Source: Corticium candelabrum (taxonomy: Eukaryota > Porifera > Homoscleromorpha > Homosclerophorida > Plakinidae). From it: a DNA stretch of 64,000 bases. Numbering within the stretch: position 1 is the stretch's first letter; each line of letters opens with the position of its first letter. The stretch is from assembly GCF_963422355.1 (NCBI RefSeq), contig NC_085096.1, positions 306,001 through 370,000 of the forward strand. The letters are read 5' to 3'. Positions 18,901 to 29,576 of the stretch are shown here, one piece after another. The position numbers and the translations under genes are program-made. The notes under the pieces are model-generated. The model saw only the letters and a list, made by a program, of their open reading frames with translations. It did not search any database and was not told where the DNA came from.

Positions 18901-21900
18901 ACTCTTAGAAACCCTTTCTTGAATGTGTTGAGGTAGAGTAGTTGTGTTCTCAGTAGAAGGAGCATCAACATTGTGAGGCAATGTTGTTGCTGTTTGTTTG
19001 TTTTGGTGGTTAGACAATCCGAAATCAGTACTTGCTACAATCGATTGTGTCTTCTTGTTTGGCAATGTAGCTTTATGGACTAAACCAGCACAATAATCAG
19101 TGGTGCCTGAGTCAAAGAATACAGAATCTTTGCTTGACTTTTTGCTCTTCTTCTTCCGGCTTTTCTTCTTCCGGCTTTTCTTCTGCTGTTGCTTTTGTTG
19201 TTGCTGTTGACTGTCACAACTAGATGTCACCTGTTTAGCATTTGTTCCAGCCAACTGAAATCTTGCGGTTGTATTGCTTCTCTGATGGTTTACTGCTTTA
19301 CTTTGTTGACTGCTGTGTAAATCAGATGAGAAACTGCTGGCTATAATACTGTCCTTTTCATCACCAACTAAAGTATCCACATTTGTAAAATCTGCTGCAA
19401 TCTGATCTGATAATGAACACGCTGTAGCAACAAGTGTGGCTGTACCACCTGATGGGTTTGCATCTGTGACTGGGATGTGAGACAAAGATCTAGAGTCTTC
19501 AAGTGCTAACAAATTTGATGGCATTTGCAATGAGGACGAAAAATTTGATGCAACTGAATGTGCAGAGACTGCTGAAATTGTTGCTTTCTGGGAAGAACTG
19601 GGCAACTCCTGAGAAGAACCACTACGTGTTACATAAGGCAGGAAAGGCTTAATGCCATGAGAAGAATCAACAGGAACAGCCTGCACATGTAAATCCTGCT
19701 TTACTGATTTCCTGGTCATGTCAAGGTCTTCCTGTTTTCTTGGTTGTTCATTTTCTTTTGACTTGAAATATTGATCTTTCACTTGTGGTGTGTCGAGTGT
19801 ATCTGCCATATTGATCACAACATTCTTCTCATATATTTCTGTGTAGTCAGCACTTGTGAGAGGGTTGGTCCAGTCACATGCTTCCTTCACAATAATCTGA
19901 CACTTTGGATCAAACACCACTCCTCTTGTGCTCGGCTCATCACGATTGAACTTCTGCAGAGTGAGAGATTTTGTTAAGCTCGTCTTACCGGCACCATCAC
20001 GACCGACAACATCAACACGTAAAAACACATTCACTGCTGATCCCTCATCACAACTTGACAGATAGACACGCAATGCTGTCTCTCCTTGAGACACAATCTC
20101 TTCAGGAAATGTTTCTATAAATAAATCAAATTTCAGTAATCAAATAAAAGTAAATAATATGTTCCATTCACTCACCAGTAGCCTGAATTATTGATGCCAG
20201 ATTGACATTTCCTCGTGTTTCTGATCTCTTCAATGCAGATTCTCCACTAATTTCAACTTTACTCAAATCAGCGCCATGAGACAGAAGAAGTCTTGTTACA
20301 TCTTTCTGCTCCTTAACAATAGCTAAATGCAATGGACCTTTCCTGCCTTTTATCTCGGGGTCAATAATAGCACCGTGTTCTATCAGCAAACCACATAAAT
20401 TAACATCTCCAAGCTTTACTGCCAGATCTAAAGGAGTTTCCTTAAGAGTAGGACCCTGGTATTCGTGAGGTACATCAGCATTTACAGATGCTCCATGGTC
20501 AATCAAATACTGACACAAAGTAAAGTCCTGCTTTTGAACTGCTGTGTGAAGAAGTGAATAGCCTGCCCTGGAACAGCATTTTAATGCACTCAAACTAAGT
20601 TTATTTGAAATATCAGACTTTGCAATTAGTTCTAAAAACTGATGACACGCACGAGTGTCACCTGCTTCATTGGCATAATCTAAATAGGCTACAAGATCTT
20701 CTTTACCAATATTCACCTTTTCTAAGTCATCTAACAAGGGCCTACCTAAATGTTCAAACAGCCAGCAAAATGTCTTAGCAAGTCTGTTCTTCAAAGCAAC
20801 ATGTAAAGGTAAGTTTCCTTCTCTGTCAGCTATATGAGGATTCACTCCATGTGATATCAACTTATCACACAACTCAACACATTCAACACGACTCTTACAA
20901 GCCAAGTGCAGTAATGTCTCACCACACACATTCAATACATTGCAATCAGCATCCTTTTCAACTAACACATCAGCTGATTTCATATTTCCTTTCTGACATG
21001 CAACCTGTAGAGATGTGTCTCCATTGCCATCTATAGCATTCAATTGAGCTCCCTTTGCTATGAGCATCACACAAACCTCAGAGCTATCTCTCTTGCTACA
21101 AGCTGCCTTATGAAGAGCAGTTTGGTGAGAATTATTTGTAGCAAGCACATCAGCATTGTAATCCAACATATGTTGAACTGTTGACGTTAAAGCAGCCTCA
21201 CATGCCAAGTGTAGTGGTTGGTTTCCATCTTTATCCACTGCGTCAATCTTGGCATTATGTTTTAGTAAAGTAGAACACAATTCAAGACAGTCTTTCCATC
21301 CACCAGCTGCTGTATGTAGTGGTGTTTGTCCATTTTCATTCAATGCATTTACATCTGCATCACAAGAGAGTAACAAATGACTTGTTCTTGTATGTCCTTT
21401 CCTCAGTGCCAAGTGTAGTGGTTGGTTTCCATCTTTATCCACTGCATCAATCTTGGCATTATGTTTTAGTAAAATAGAACACAATTCACGACAGTCTTTC
21501 CATCTACCAGCTGCTGTAAGTAGTGGTGTTTGTCCATCTTCATCCAATGCATTTACATCTGCTTCATTAGAGAGTAACAAACGACTTGTACTTGTATGTC
21601 CTTTCCTCACTGCCAAGTGTAGTGGTTGGTTTCCATCTTTATCCACTGCATCAATCTTGGCATTATGTTTTAGTAACATAGAACACAATTCACGACAGTC
21701 TTTGTCTCCACCAGCTGCTGCATGTAGTGGTGTTTGTCCATCTTCGTTCACTTCGTTTACATCAGCAGTCCAATCCACCAACAGCTGAACTGTGTGTAAA
21801 TCAGCACTTTCAGCTGCTTTATACAAAGCATTGTTACCATTGCACGTCAATTGTTGGCTTGCCAAATGCCAGGGTTTGTATTTCTTGTTGTTTAAAACAT

Positions 21901-24900
21901 TTGCATCAGCATTGTGATTCAACAAGACTTGCTTAGATTTAGAATTAAGCCTTTTACAAGCCAAGTGTAGTGGTTGGTTTCCATCTTTATCCACTGCATC
22001 AATCTTGGCTTTATGTTCCAGTAAAATAGAACACAATTCAGAACAGTCTTTGTCTCTACCAGCTGCTATATGTAGTGGTGTTTGTCCATCTTCATTCAAT
22101 GCATTTGCATCTGCTCCACAATCCACTAACAGCTGGACTGTATGAATGTCATTATTTCTAGCTGCTATGTGTAGAGCATGATCACCACTGTGTACTTGAA
22201 AAGAGTTTAATATTGATTCATTAGCCAAATGTAAAGGTCTTTGTTGTTGCTTGTTTAGAGCAGTTACATCAGCCCCATGAGATAACAATAAATTGCCAGT
22301 TGCTGCATGCCTTAGTTTACAAGCCAAGTGTAGTGGTTGGTTTCCATCTTTATCCACTGCATCAATCTTGGCATTATGTTTTAGTAACATAGAACACAAT
22401 TCAGGACAGTCTTTCCATCTACCAGCTGCTGTATGTAGTGGTGTTTGTCCATCTTCATCCAATGCATTTACATCTGCTTCATTAGAGAGTAACAAACGAC
22501 TTGTACTTGTATATCCTTTCCTCACTGCCAAGTGTAGTGGTTGGTTTCCACCTTTATCCACTGCATCAATCTTGGCATTATGTTTTAGTAACATAGAACA
22601 CAATTCACGACAGTCTTTCTCTCCACCAGCTGCTGCATGTAGTGGTGTTTGTCCATCTTCGTTCACTTCGTTTACATCAGCAGTCCAATCCACCAACAGC
22701 TGAACTGTGTGTAAATCAGCACTCTCAGCTGCTTTATACAAAGCGTTGTTACCATTGCCATCAATTGCTTTAGTGTAAGATGATGTCAATTGTTGGCTTG
22801 CCAAATGCCAGGGTTTGCATTTCTTGTTGTTTAAAACATTTGCATCAGCATTGTGATCCAACAAGACTTGCTTAGATTTAGAATTAAGCCTTTTACAAGC
22901 CAAGTGTAGTGGTTGGTTTCCATCTTTATCCACTGCATCAATCTTGGCATTATGTTCCAGTAAAATAGAACACAATTCAGGACAGTCTTTGTCTCCACCA
23001 GCTGCTGTATGTAGTGGTGTTTGTCCATCTTCGTTCAATGAATTTACATCTGCATCACGAGAGAGTAACAAACGACTTGTTATTGTATGTCCTTTCCTCA
23101 CTGCCAAGTGTAGTGGTTGGTTTCCATCTTTATCCACTGCATCAATCTTGGCATTATGTTCCAGTAAAATAGAACACAATTCAGGACAGTCTTTGTCTCC
23201 ACCAGCTGCTGTATGTAGTGGTGTTTGTCCATCTTCATTCAATGAATTTACATCTGCTTCACGAGAGACTAACAAACGACTTGTTCTTGTATGTCCTTTC
23301 CTCACTGCCAAGTGTAGTGGTGAGTTTCTCTCTTTATCCACTGCATCAATCTTGGCATTATGTTTTAGTAACATAGAACACAATTCAGAACAGTCTTTGT
23401 CTCCACCAGCTGCTGTATGTAGTGGTGTTTGTCCATCTTCATTCAATGAATTTACATCTGCATCATGAGAGAGTAACAAACGACTTGTTCTTGTATGTCC
23501 TTTCCTCACTGCCAAGTGTAGTGGTTGGTTTCCACCTTTATCCACTGCATCAATCTTGGCATTATGTTTTAGTAACATAGAACACAATTCACGACAGTCT
23601 TTCTCTCCACCAGCTGCTGCATGTAGTGGTGTTTGTCCATCTTCATTCACTTCGTTTACATCAGCAGTCCAATCTACCAACAGCTGAACTGTGTGTAAAT
23701 CAGCACTTTCAGATGCTTTATACAAAGCGTTGTTACCATTGCCATCAATTGCTTTAGTGTAAGATGATGTCAATTGTTGGCTTGCCAAATGCCAGGGTTT
23801 GCATTTCTTGTTGTTTAAAACATTTGCATCAGCATTGTGATCCAACAAGACTTGCTTAGATTTAGAATTAAGCCTTTTACAAGCCAAGTGTAGTGGTTGG
23901 TTTCCATCTTTATCCACTGCATCAATCTTGGCATTATGTTCCAGTAAAATAGAACACAATTCAGGACAGTCTTTGTCTCCACCAGCTGCTGTATGTAGTG
24001 GTGTTTGTCCATCTTCGTTCAATGAATTTACATCTGCATCACGAGAGAGTAACAAACGACTTGTTATTGTATGTCCTTTCCTCACTGCCAAGTGTAGTGG
24101 TTGGTTTCCATCTTTATCCACTGCATCAATCTTGGCATTATGTTCCAGTAAAATAGAACACAATTCAGGACAGTCTTTGTCTCCACCAGCTGCTGTATGT
24201 AGTGGTGTTTGTCCATCTTCATTCAATGAATTTACATCTGCATCACGAGAGAGTAACAAACAACTTGTTCTTGTATGTCCTTTCCTCACTGCCAAGTGTA
24301 GTGGTTGGTTTCCGTCTTCATCCACTGCATCAATCTTGGCATTATGTTTTAGTAACATAGAACACAATTCACGACAGTCTTTCTTTCCACCAGCTGCTGT
24401 ATGTAGTGGTGTTTGTCCATCTCCATTCAATGCATTTACATCTGCTCCACAATCCACTAACAGCTTGACAATCTGAATGTCACCATTTCTAGCTGCTATG
24501 TGTAAAGCGCGGTTACCATGACGATCTGCTACATTCACACTCTCATTTGTTATCAGCGCGGGAGAGGCACGCGTACCCTGGTCACTAGCAAGAGTTAGGT
24601 GAAAAGGAGTTTGACCTTTATTGTTGACAGAAGTAACATCGTCTTTGTGATCAACTAACAGTTGACAGGTATCGACATGATGATAATAAGCAGCGAAATG
24701 AAGCGGCGTATTTCCATCCTCGTCTGTCTGACTGACGTTCGTCCCTTGTGACAGCAAGAACGAACAAATATCTGAATTTCCATATATGGCAGCATAGTGT
24801 AGAGCTGTTTTTCTGTACCATGTATCATCCACATCATTCACGTTCCCTCCTTGTTCCACCAGTCGTCGAACCTTCTCCCAGTCTTCCTTCCCCGCAGCTA

Positions 24901-24919
24901 GAGCGACATTTCCTTCCAT
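8070..24919 (-). CDS. Ankyrin-Roc-COR-Death (Roco family) protein, 7 exons, predicted 2898 aa
   Basis: Exons in transcript order: 24919-20176, 20114-17218, 17161-17104, 17033-16726, 16633-16588, 9038-8718, 8392-8070. All borders have GT/AG on the minus strand, and the phases (1,0,1,0,1,1) chain without a frame break, which supports one gene. Order of parts: about 45 ankyrin repeats (residues ~30-1580), Roc GTPase (~1610-2130), COR (~2180-2540), then three death-type domains. No kinase domain is present, unlike LRRK or DAPK. Roco proteins are GTP-regulated signalling scaffolds; death domains recruit partners in apoptosis or innate immunity. The start is the first ATG in the open frame, at 24919; the upstream 60 nt of open frame has no ATG. 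The 7.5 kb intron 16587-9039 is full of retroelements. It could instead be two adjacent genes, the second truncated by insertions. Confidence 0.75.
8718..9038 (-). CDS. Exon 6 of the Roco gene: death-type domain A, duplicate of A'
   Basis: 107 residues, phase 1 in and phase 1 out. It shares long identical stretches with exon 4 (LLDEDDDLGD, RRLWSELLNRPLNEDVV, EATIGRL, AIYRNDVA). Its upstream flank is interrupted at about 9088 by a Gypsy-type fragment. It could be used together with exon 4 or instead of it. Confidence 0.75.
9098..9800 (+). pseudogene. Integrase C-terminal half, disrupted
   Basis: The frame begins inside the catalytic core (SDLGTQF, then PYHPMCNGLVEKFNGTLK) and so lacks the first catalytic residues; the final core Glu region is present. 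A frameshift near 9310 and a stop at 9637-9639 break it. The following LLMKWKGPSVV to VYHINLLKRFH is the GPY/F module. It is joined without an LTR to the RT below. Confidence 0.8.
10002..11259 (+). pseudogene. Reverse transcriptase and RNase H, disrupted
   Basis: The RT start (PVRCKPYVVPYSVRKSLQED) is followed by a stop near 10188 and a gap of roughly 40-50 residues of the RT fingers. Then come LSKGYWQIPVA, MPFGMMNLGATLVRAMRK and the YMDD catalytic box at about 10388-10399. Further frameshifts precede the connection part (LTDPTKKGQPNRIEWKEA) and the RNase H with TDHQPLQYLN, which ends at 11259. Confidence 0.85.
11506..12924 (-). pseudogene. LINE reverse transcriptase with C-terminal CCHC/CCHH-type finger
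   Basis: 472 open codons: QCGFRSGRGTSNMIF, then FVDLTKAFDSVNR, then NGIKQGCVLTPLLYNIFFS, the catalytic LLFADDCALVAH and LLYGCETWTLYRRH. It ends in FTCDVCGRSCTAHIGLWRHK, a zinc-finger-like motif. This reading block is itself uninterrupted; only its upstream joins are broken. Confidence 0.9.
13277..14478 (-). pseudogene. LINE endonuclease and linker region, frameshifted
   Basis: Starts with an AAWNLRTL endonuclease N-terminus, then DIAALSETH and AGVGFAIKS, typical of the AP-endonuclease domain. A frameshift between 14092 and 14065 separates this from the rest, which holds NTIFQQ, then TWMHPRSHHWHLLDYV and SDHRLV. A small separate block at 12902-13159 (GLDGLPVEIFK) is the RT entry region. Confidence 0.85.
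14761..15435. other. Roco intron sequence without a recognised feature, ending in (CA)n
   Basis: No exon or known element recognised from 14761 to about 15370. A (CA)n array occupies about 15376-15435 and abuts the SINE. Confidence 0.6.
15436..15874 (-). mobile_element. tRNA-headed SINE copy 1
   Basis: ~440 bp, reading right to left. The head has an A-box-like stretch with TGGTAGAGCA and a B-box GGTTCGATC, followed by a central block that contains CTTGAG...GAAACT and the word ATGAGTACCTGGTCATTG. The copy at 47923-48360 matches along the whole length. (CA)n arrays flank both ends (15376-15435 and 15875-15962). Confidence 0.8.
15963..16587. other. Roco intron sequence without a recognised feature
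   Basis: Ordinary AT-rich sequence following a (CA)n array (15875-15962). No exon with matching splice sites and phase was found here. Confidence 0.55.
16588..16633 (-). CDS. Exon 5 of the Roco gene: 46 nt linker exon (tentative)
   Basis: Acceptor ctatag and donor GTAAGA flank 46 nt that are open in the needed frame and convert phase 0 to phase 1. That is exactly what both downstream death exons need. Support is from splice signals and phase only. Confidence 0.5.
16726..17033 (-). CDS. Exon 4 of the Roco gene: death-type domain A'
   Basis: About 103 residues; the core reads LGDDWRRLWSELLNRPLNED, then VLKRWCRM, then EATIGRLIKALSAIYRNDVA, the six-helix death-fold pattern with the W in helix 2-3 and an Arg-rich last helix. 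Strongly similar to the exon at 8718-9038. Enters in phase 1, leaves in phase 0 at a GTGAGA donor. A 46 nt exon at 16588-16633 (phase 0 to 1) follows. Confidence 0.8.
17104..17161 (-). CDS. Exon 3 of the Roco gene: short linker
   Basis: 58 nt exon flanked by a 56 bp and a 70 bp intron, phase 0 in and phase 1 out. It encodes a polar Ser/Thr/Gln linker between COR and the first death-type domain. The phases fit both neighbours exactly. Confidence 0.7.
17218..20114 (-). CDS. Exon 2 of the Roco gene: Roc GTPase with long insert, then COR
   Basis: Residues ~1582-2547. The P-loop GRDGAGKTS is at ~1619-1627, the G3 motif DYAGQ at ~2006 and a G4-type motif GTHADE at ~2102. About 375 residues lie between P-loop and G3, where Ras-like domains have about 40-50. 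The insert is Ser/Thr rich and holds a Gln run followed by repeated KKSRKKK, so it is probably disordered and basic. After G4, a region with IKWLKYEQKVRE, ~150 residues of helical sequence and FYRILTLLCKRFRR fits a COR domain. Frame is intact, so the insert is part of the protein unless a hidden intron removes it; I saw no convincing splice pair. Confidence 0.85.
20176..24919 (-). CDS. Exon 1 of the Roco gene: ankyrin array
   Basis: A single 4744 bp exon. Repeats follow the TPLH(T/L)A ankyrin core. Most of the array alternates two types, one with DGQTPLHTAAGGDKDC and one with DGNQPLHLA, giving a ~68-residue dimeric unit with very little divergence. The first ~4 and last ~5 repeats are more diverged. 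Ankyrin arrays bind partner proteins. The exon ends at a GTGAGT donor after residue 1581. Such near-identical repeats suggest recent expansion or gene conversion. Confidence 0.9.
22450..24415. repeat. 984 bp tandem duplication inside the ankyrin exon
   Basis: Blocks offset by 984 bp (for example 22831-23028 and 23815-24012) read the same with few or no differences over several hundred bases. 984 bp equals 328 codons, about ten ankyrin repeats, so frame is kept. Confidence 0.85.
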
Positions 24920-26087
24920 CACGTTGCGTTGAAGTTTACCAGAACGTTCACTAACATCACGATCACACAACACAATCACTTAGTCATCCATATCTCTGAG
25001 AGACTCAGACATCTCATTTCTCCCTCCAAACGCTGCTAACACGACTCCACCCTACAAAATGGCAACGACCAATCACACAGCAACACGACTTGCTCACATG
25101 CAGACGTGAGCCAACGGAAGTCAAAATGAGGGAGGAGCTGGCTACTCAACACTACACCAGCACACACAACACAGAAGTTGTACGCTACTTTGAAGCCAAA
25201 CACGAAATTATAAGAAATCAAACAACAAAAGGTTTCTATTTCTTATCCATTGGTTTCCGGTTAGGTCACATAATTGGTTATCCGGGACATAAACAACAGT
25301 TATCTAGCTACACGATGTCGAGACACACTGCAAAGCAAACAGCATCCAAATACGGTAATTTTCCTCAACTAGTTCATCATACCATTCAATCGAAAAGAAA
25401 CCGTACAAGCTCGATACGTAATTACGATACAAAAAGTGGCGCAAACACGCAGACATGCAGCACACCATGTACAGTACACGTATTACGCGTGCGTGCGTGC
25501 GTGCATTACCACCGCAGATATTTTACACACAAATACTGCACACACGCACGTCAATTGCGCATGCAATTGAGAGATGTTTGTTGCTAACATTTTCTGTTGC
25601 ATTTTGGAAGTAGGCATGACTTACCGCGTCTCAACCAAGTCGCATTACCCGGATAAATGCAAAGTCTAATTGCACATCTAATTTCGGCACGTTTCCCGTG
25701 CACAACGCGTACTCGATTTGCATCCCCGTGATTTATAACGCGGAAGGTCTACGCACATCGCGTGACGCACGTGAGTTGACACAACCCACCTGTCACCTCG
25801 ACCAATCAGCGACGAGCACTTGAGAGCACTCCCGGGTGATACAGCCACGCCGCATTAGCCCAAGTTGTTGTCGTCAGGTTACCGCTCATCATTCGAGGCT
25901 TTCGTTTCTAAGAGTACGCAGCGACTATCACCAATTTCCTAGCACCACTCAGTTGGTCAAGGTTAGACACATGAGCAGCACCTTGTGTGACGTCTCTGTC
26001 TCTCTATCTCAATGCGTTGCCTCATCGGCCACTTTTCCTCGCCCGATCTAATCCTCTCCTCTCGTTTCATTACAGATTATCGTTACA
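24920..26087. other. Intergenic region between divergent Roco and acidic-1 genes
   Basis: Contains the promoters and 5' UTRs of both genes. GC and CpG content rise near 25600-26060. An acceptor-like ctttcattacag at 26062-26075 just before the acidic-1 start codon suggests a 5' UTR intron. No other coding feature seen. Confidence 0.5.
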
Positions 26088-28544
26088 ATGAAGACTGTAT
26101 GCACATTTCTGGCAATTCTAGGACTTTTTGTCCTCGCCCTGTCCGCACCAGGTAAGCCAGATTCATTCATCCAACTCTGTTTCATCTCTGTCGCGTCGCG
26201 CGCACGTTTTCTTCCCGCGTTTTCGCTTTGACGTGTTAGCTTCGTGCCTCGTTTACTGCATTTTGTTCTTTACACGAGGCAAACCGGTCGTTTAGCGTCG
26301 CCATAAACTCCGGACGCAAACTCCTCCGCTTTGCGGATCACTTTGTACACACACGCTTGCGCGAAAACTCCTCCTGCTGCCACGCCACCGCCTTAGTTGT
26401 TTGTTTACACGCTGTATCACTTTCTCTCGTTCTAGTTAACCGCCCGCAAGACGCAGGCAAGGCAACACGTCTCGCAAGGGTAAGTTCCTGCTTCACTTTT
26501 GCAACCGGAAGTGACGCAATCTTCCCGGTTTATCCCTTCGTCGTGACGCGATTTATCTTAACGACCCAGCGTGGTGCTTGAAATTACTCCACAGATGCGA
26601 TTGCCGTGTTTGCTATTTGAAGGAACGTTCATGGAAGCGATACTTTCGGGGCGTGGTCATTCGGATTTGCTGACTGTTGGTTGTGTTACTTAGGATGTCG
26701 GAGACAATACGACGGTTGCTCAACGGGTTAGTGTAATAGAATCGTGATGTTCGGGACTGACGGGTCATTGCGTTTGTCTTCGTTCTGTTTAGTTGGAAGA
26801 AGCAGTAGAAACGTTGGCGGAAGATATTGCAGATAGAGTGACGGATGAGGAGGTAAGCCAACAGACTGACATCCTGCATAGCTGCAGAGGTGCATACCTA
26901 CAGAGGTGCACGCTTGCATTTATCGAAAGTTCACTATACTTAGTGATCCACTTTTACTGCTTCCATGTTTCTAACCTGTTAGTGAGGTGCATAGACATTC
27001 CTTCAGAGTTCAGGATTGCTCCACATTGTCTGCTTCAATACATCCTGCATTTCTAAGCTGTTTTGTCTACCAAAGTGTGACTCAATCACTCTGTCTATAC
27101 ATCCAGCGTTTATTAAAATTTCTACAGAGGCTAGTACCTGCTCCACATTCCTCTAAAGTTCAGGACACATTCGTACACTTTCTCTGCTTCAGCACATTCT
27201 GTGTGTCTTAGCTACTTACAATTTGTTATCAACTGATTTTCTTAACATTTTGCGTTATCTGTCTGAGTGATGATCGACTGACACACTGCATGTGCATGTT
27301 GATAGGTTGAACAAGTGGCTGACGAAGTAGCTGATGCTGCAGAGCAAGTAGATGATGCAGTGGCGGACATGGAAGAACAGGTCTCTCAAGATGAGGTGTG
27401 TGATGCAATTAACAAGTACACTCTATCACAACACTCTCTAACTTGCTGTTTCTGTTGTGACAATTAGGAGATGGCAACAGATATGACTGCAACAGATGTG
27501 ACTACAACTGAGGTATGTATATGTCACTGCTCTGATGTAATGAGCTGTACCAATCAGATATGCTGCGTTTTCCAGGAAGTAAACACTGAGACTCCAGAAG
27601 AAGGAGCTACAGCTATAGAGGTGGGAGAGTGTTATTGATTACACACAACTAGCATGCAATAGATTCATCAACTTAAAGAGATTGAAAGAAATCAGTGATA
27701 TGGATTGCATGCACTATGTGGGATTGAACTACCATGGAGGGAAATTAATAACGATTATTTGTGAGAAATCAGTTGATGAGATCTGTGAAAGACCGACAGA
27801 CGCATAGACAGACAAACTAGGTGACTCACGGTATTGAACTATTGGTTATGTGTCTGTTGTGTGTTGGTGCATGATGTAATTTGATTTGGTCTTCTATAAT
27901 TATCTGTGAATGACGGATCACTGCATAACAGTCCACGTGTGACAATTAACCTTCATCTGTAGCAACAGCTCCATCGATATCAGCGTCTCTCATGGTTACC
28001 TCTTGTACTTTGCCACATGTCTTGACAACGAAGTGTTCACTGCGGCATGTGCCGTATTGGTTGTGACTCGTAATCACATTGTATCAGAGAAATACTCGTA
28101 AATGTGTGTGAGACAGACTAAAACAGAATTTCTAGGCAAACGGCGTTTGGCAATCGAATTTGTGAGAGTTTTTATAGACAGCGAGAGACAGACTTAAAAT
28201 GGAGGCTCTAGGCAACAAAGTTTGATGTTTCAAATGTCCGTTAGTTTGGCTAATAGTCCGAAGAACGACGAATTGATTGAAAGTCTGGGCTTGAGACATG
28301 GTGCATGTGCAGATCCACACAATCCACAATTAACACACAGTATATTGAGTATATAAGAGATGCAGTTTGGTCATGGTCTCTTTGGGTGTTGAATAAGTTG
28401 TGCTGCATCTGATTAGTTGGATGATTTTTTCAAGGCTTTTTGGATGTGAAACTGAATGGCTAGATGCTTTTGCTGGATCTTAAAAGATGAACGTTGCTTT
28501 AGTGTTTGTCTGATTTATGTTTGTTTGCTTGATGTTAAAAAAAT

Positions 28545-28604
<60 letters not shown>

Positions 28605-28650
28605 ACACCACACCACACAGTGACACACCACACACACATGCGCGCGCGAG

Positions 28651-28727
<77 letters not shown>

Positions 28728-29510
28728 AGTTGTAATAGCGACACATTTTTGTCTTTTTCTAAGAAAAATCTAACAGGATGAAGAATACAAATAGAGTGAC
28801 AGTACACTGTAAAGACAGTTTTGTGACTTCTTTTCTTTATTGATCTCTTATAGTTGACAACGATGTCATAATGACCTTACTTCTTATGCTAAAGTTACAC
28901 ATAACATAAATGTGTTAAGCTGACAGCTGTCACTACCAGTTATTTTTAGATTGCTATTTGAGTGATTTGTTGTGTGTTAATTAGGATGAGGAAGAAGCAG
29001 AACGTCTGATGGAAGAAGAAATGGAAGAGGTCAGTCTTAATTTTGGATTCAATTTACTTGTTTATGTGGTTAGTATGTATGTTTGCTTGCCTGTCCGCCC
29101 GTTTGTATATTTGTTTGTATGTCTGTTTGTCTGTTTGCTTGCACATACACATACATACACACATCTGTAATATTGTTAGCTTGGTATGTTGCTAAACTGT
29201 GGTAACTATTGTAATGCAGGACGATTCAGAAACTACTGAACAAGAATTAGCTGATGAGGAAACTGAGGAGGTTGAAATGGAGGATGAATCTGAACAAGAA
29301 TCCGAGGAAACTGAGCAAGAGGTATCTGATGAGGAAGCTGAAGAGACTGAAATCGAGGATGAATCTGAAGAGGAAGTGTCTGAGGAAGAATCTGAGGTGC
29401 AGAGAGCAAGTGTAGAAAATTTGAAACAGACAGATCGACAGAAGGTGGACAGACATATGGACGGACAGACAGACAGACAGACGTGCATGCACCTGCATGC
29501 ACCTGCATGC

Positions 29511-29576
<66 letters not shown>

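Noticed and set aside
22293-24476. Plus-strand frames of 110-180 codons over the ankyrin exon
   Set aside because: They repeat in step with the ankyrin units on the other strand and have no recognisable domain.
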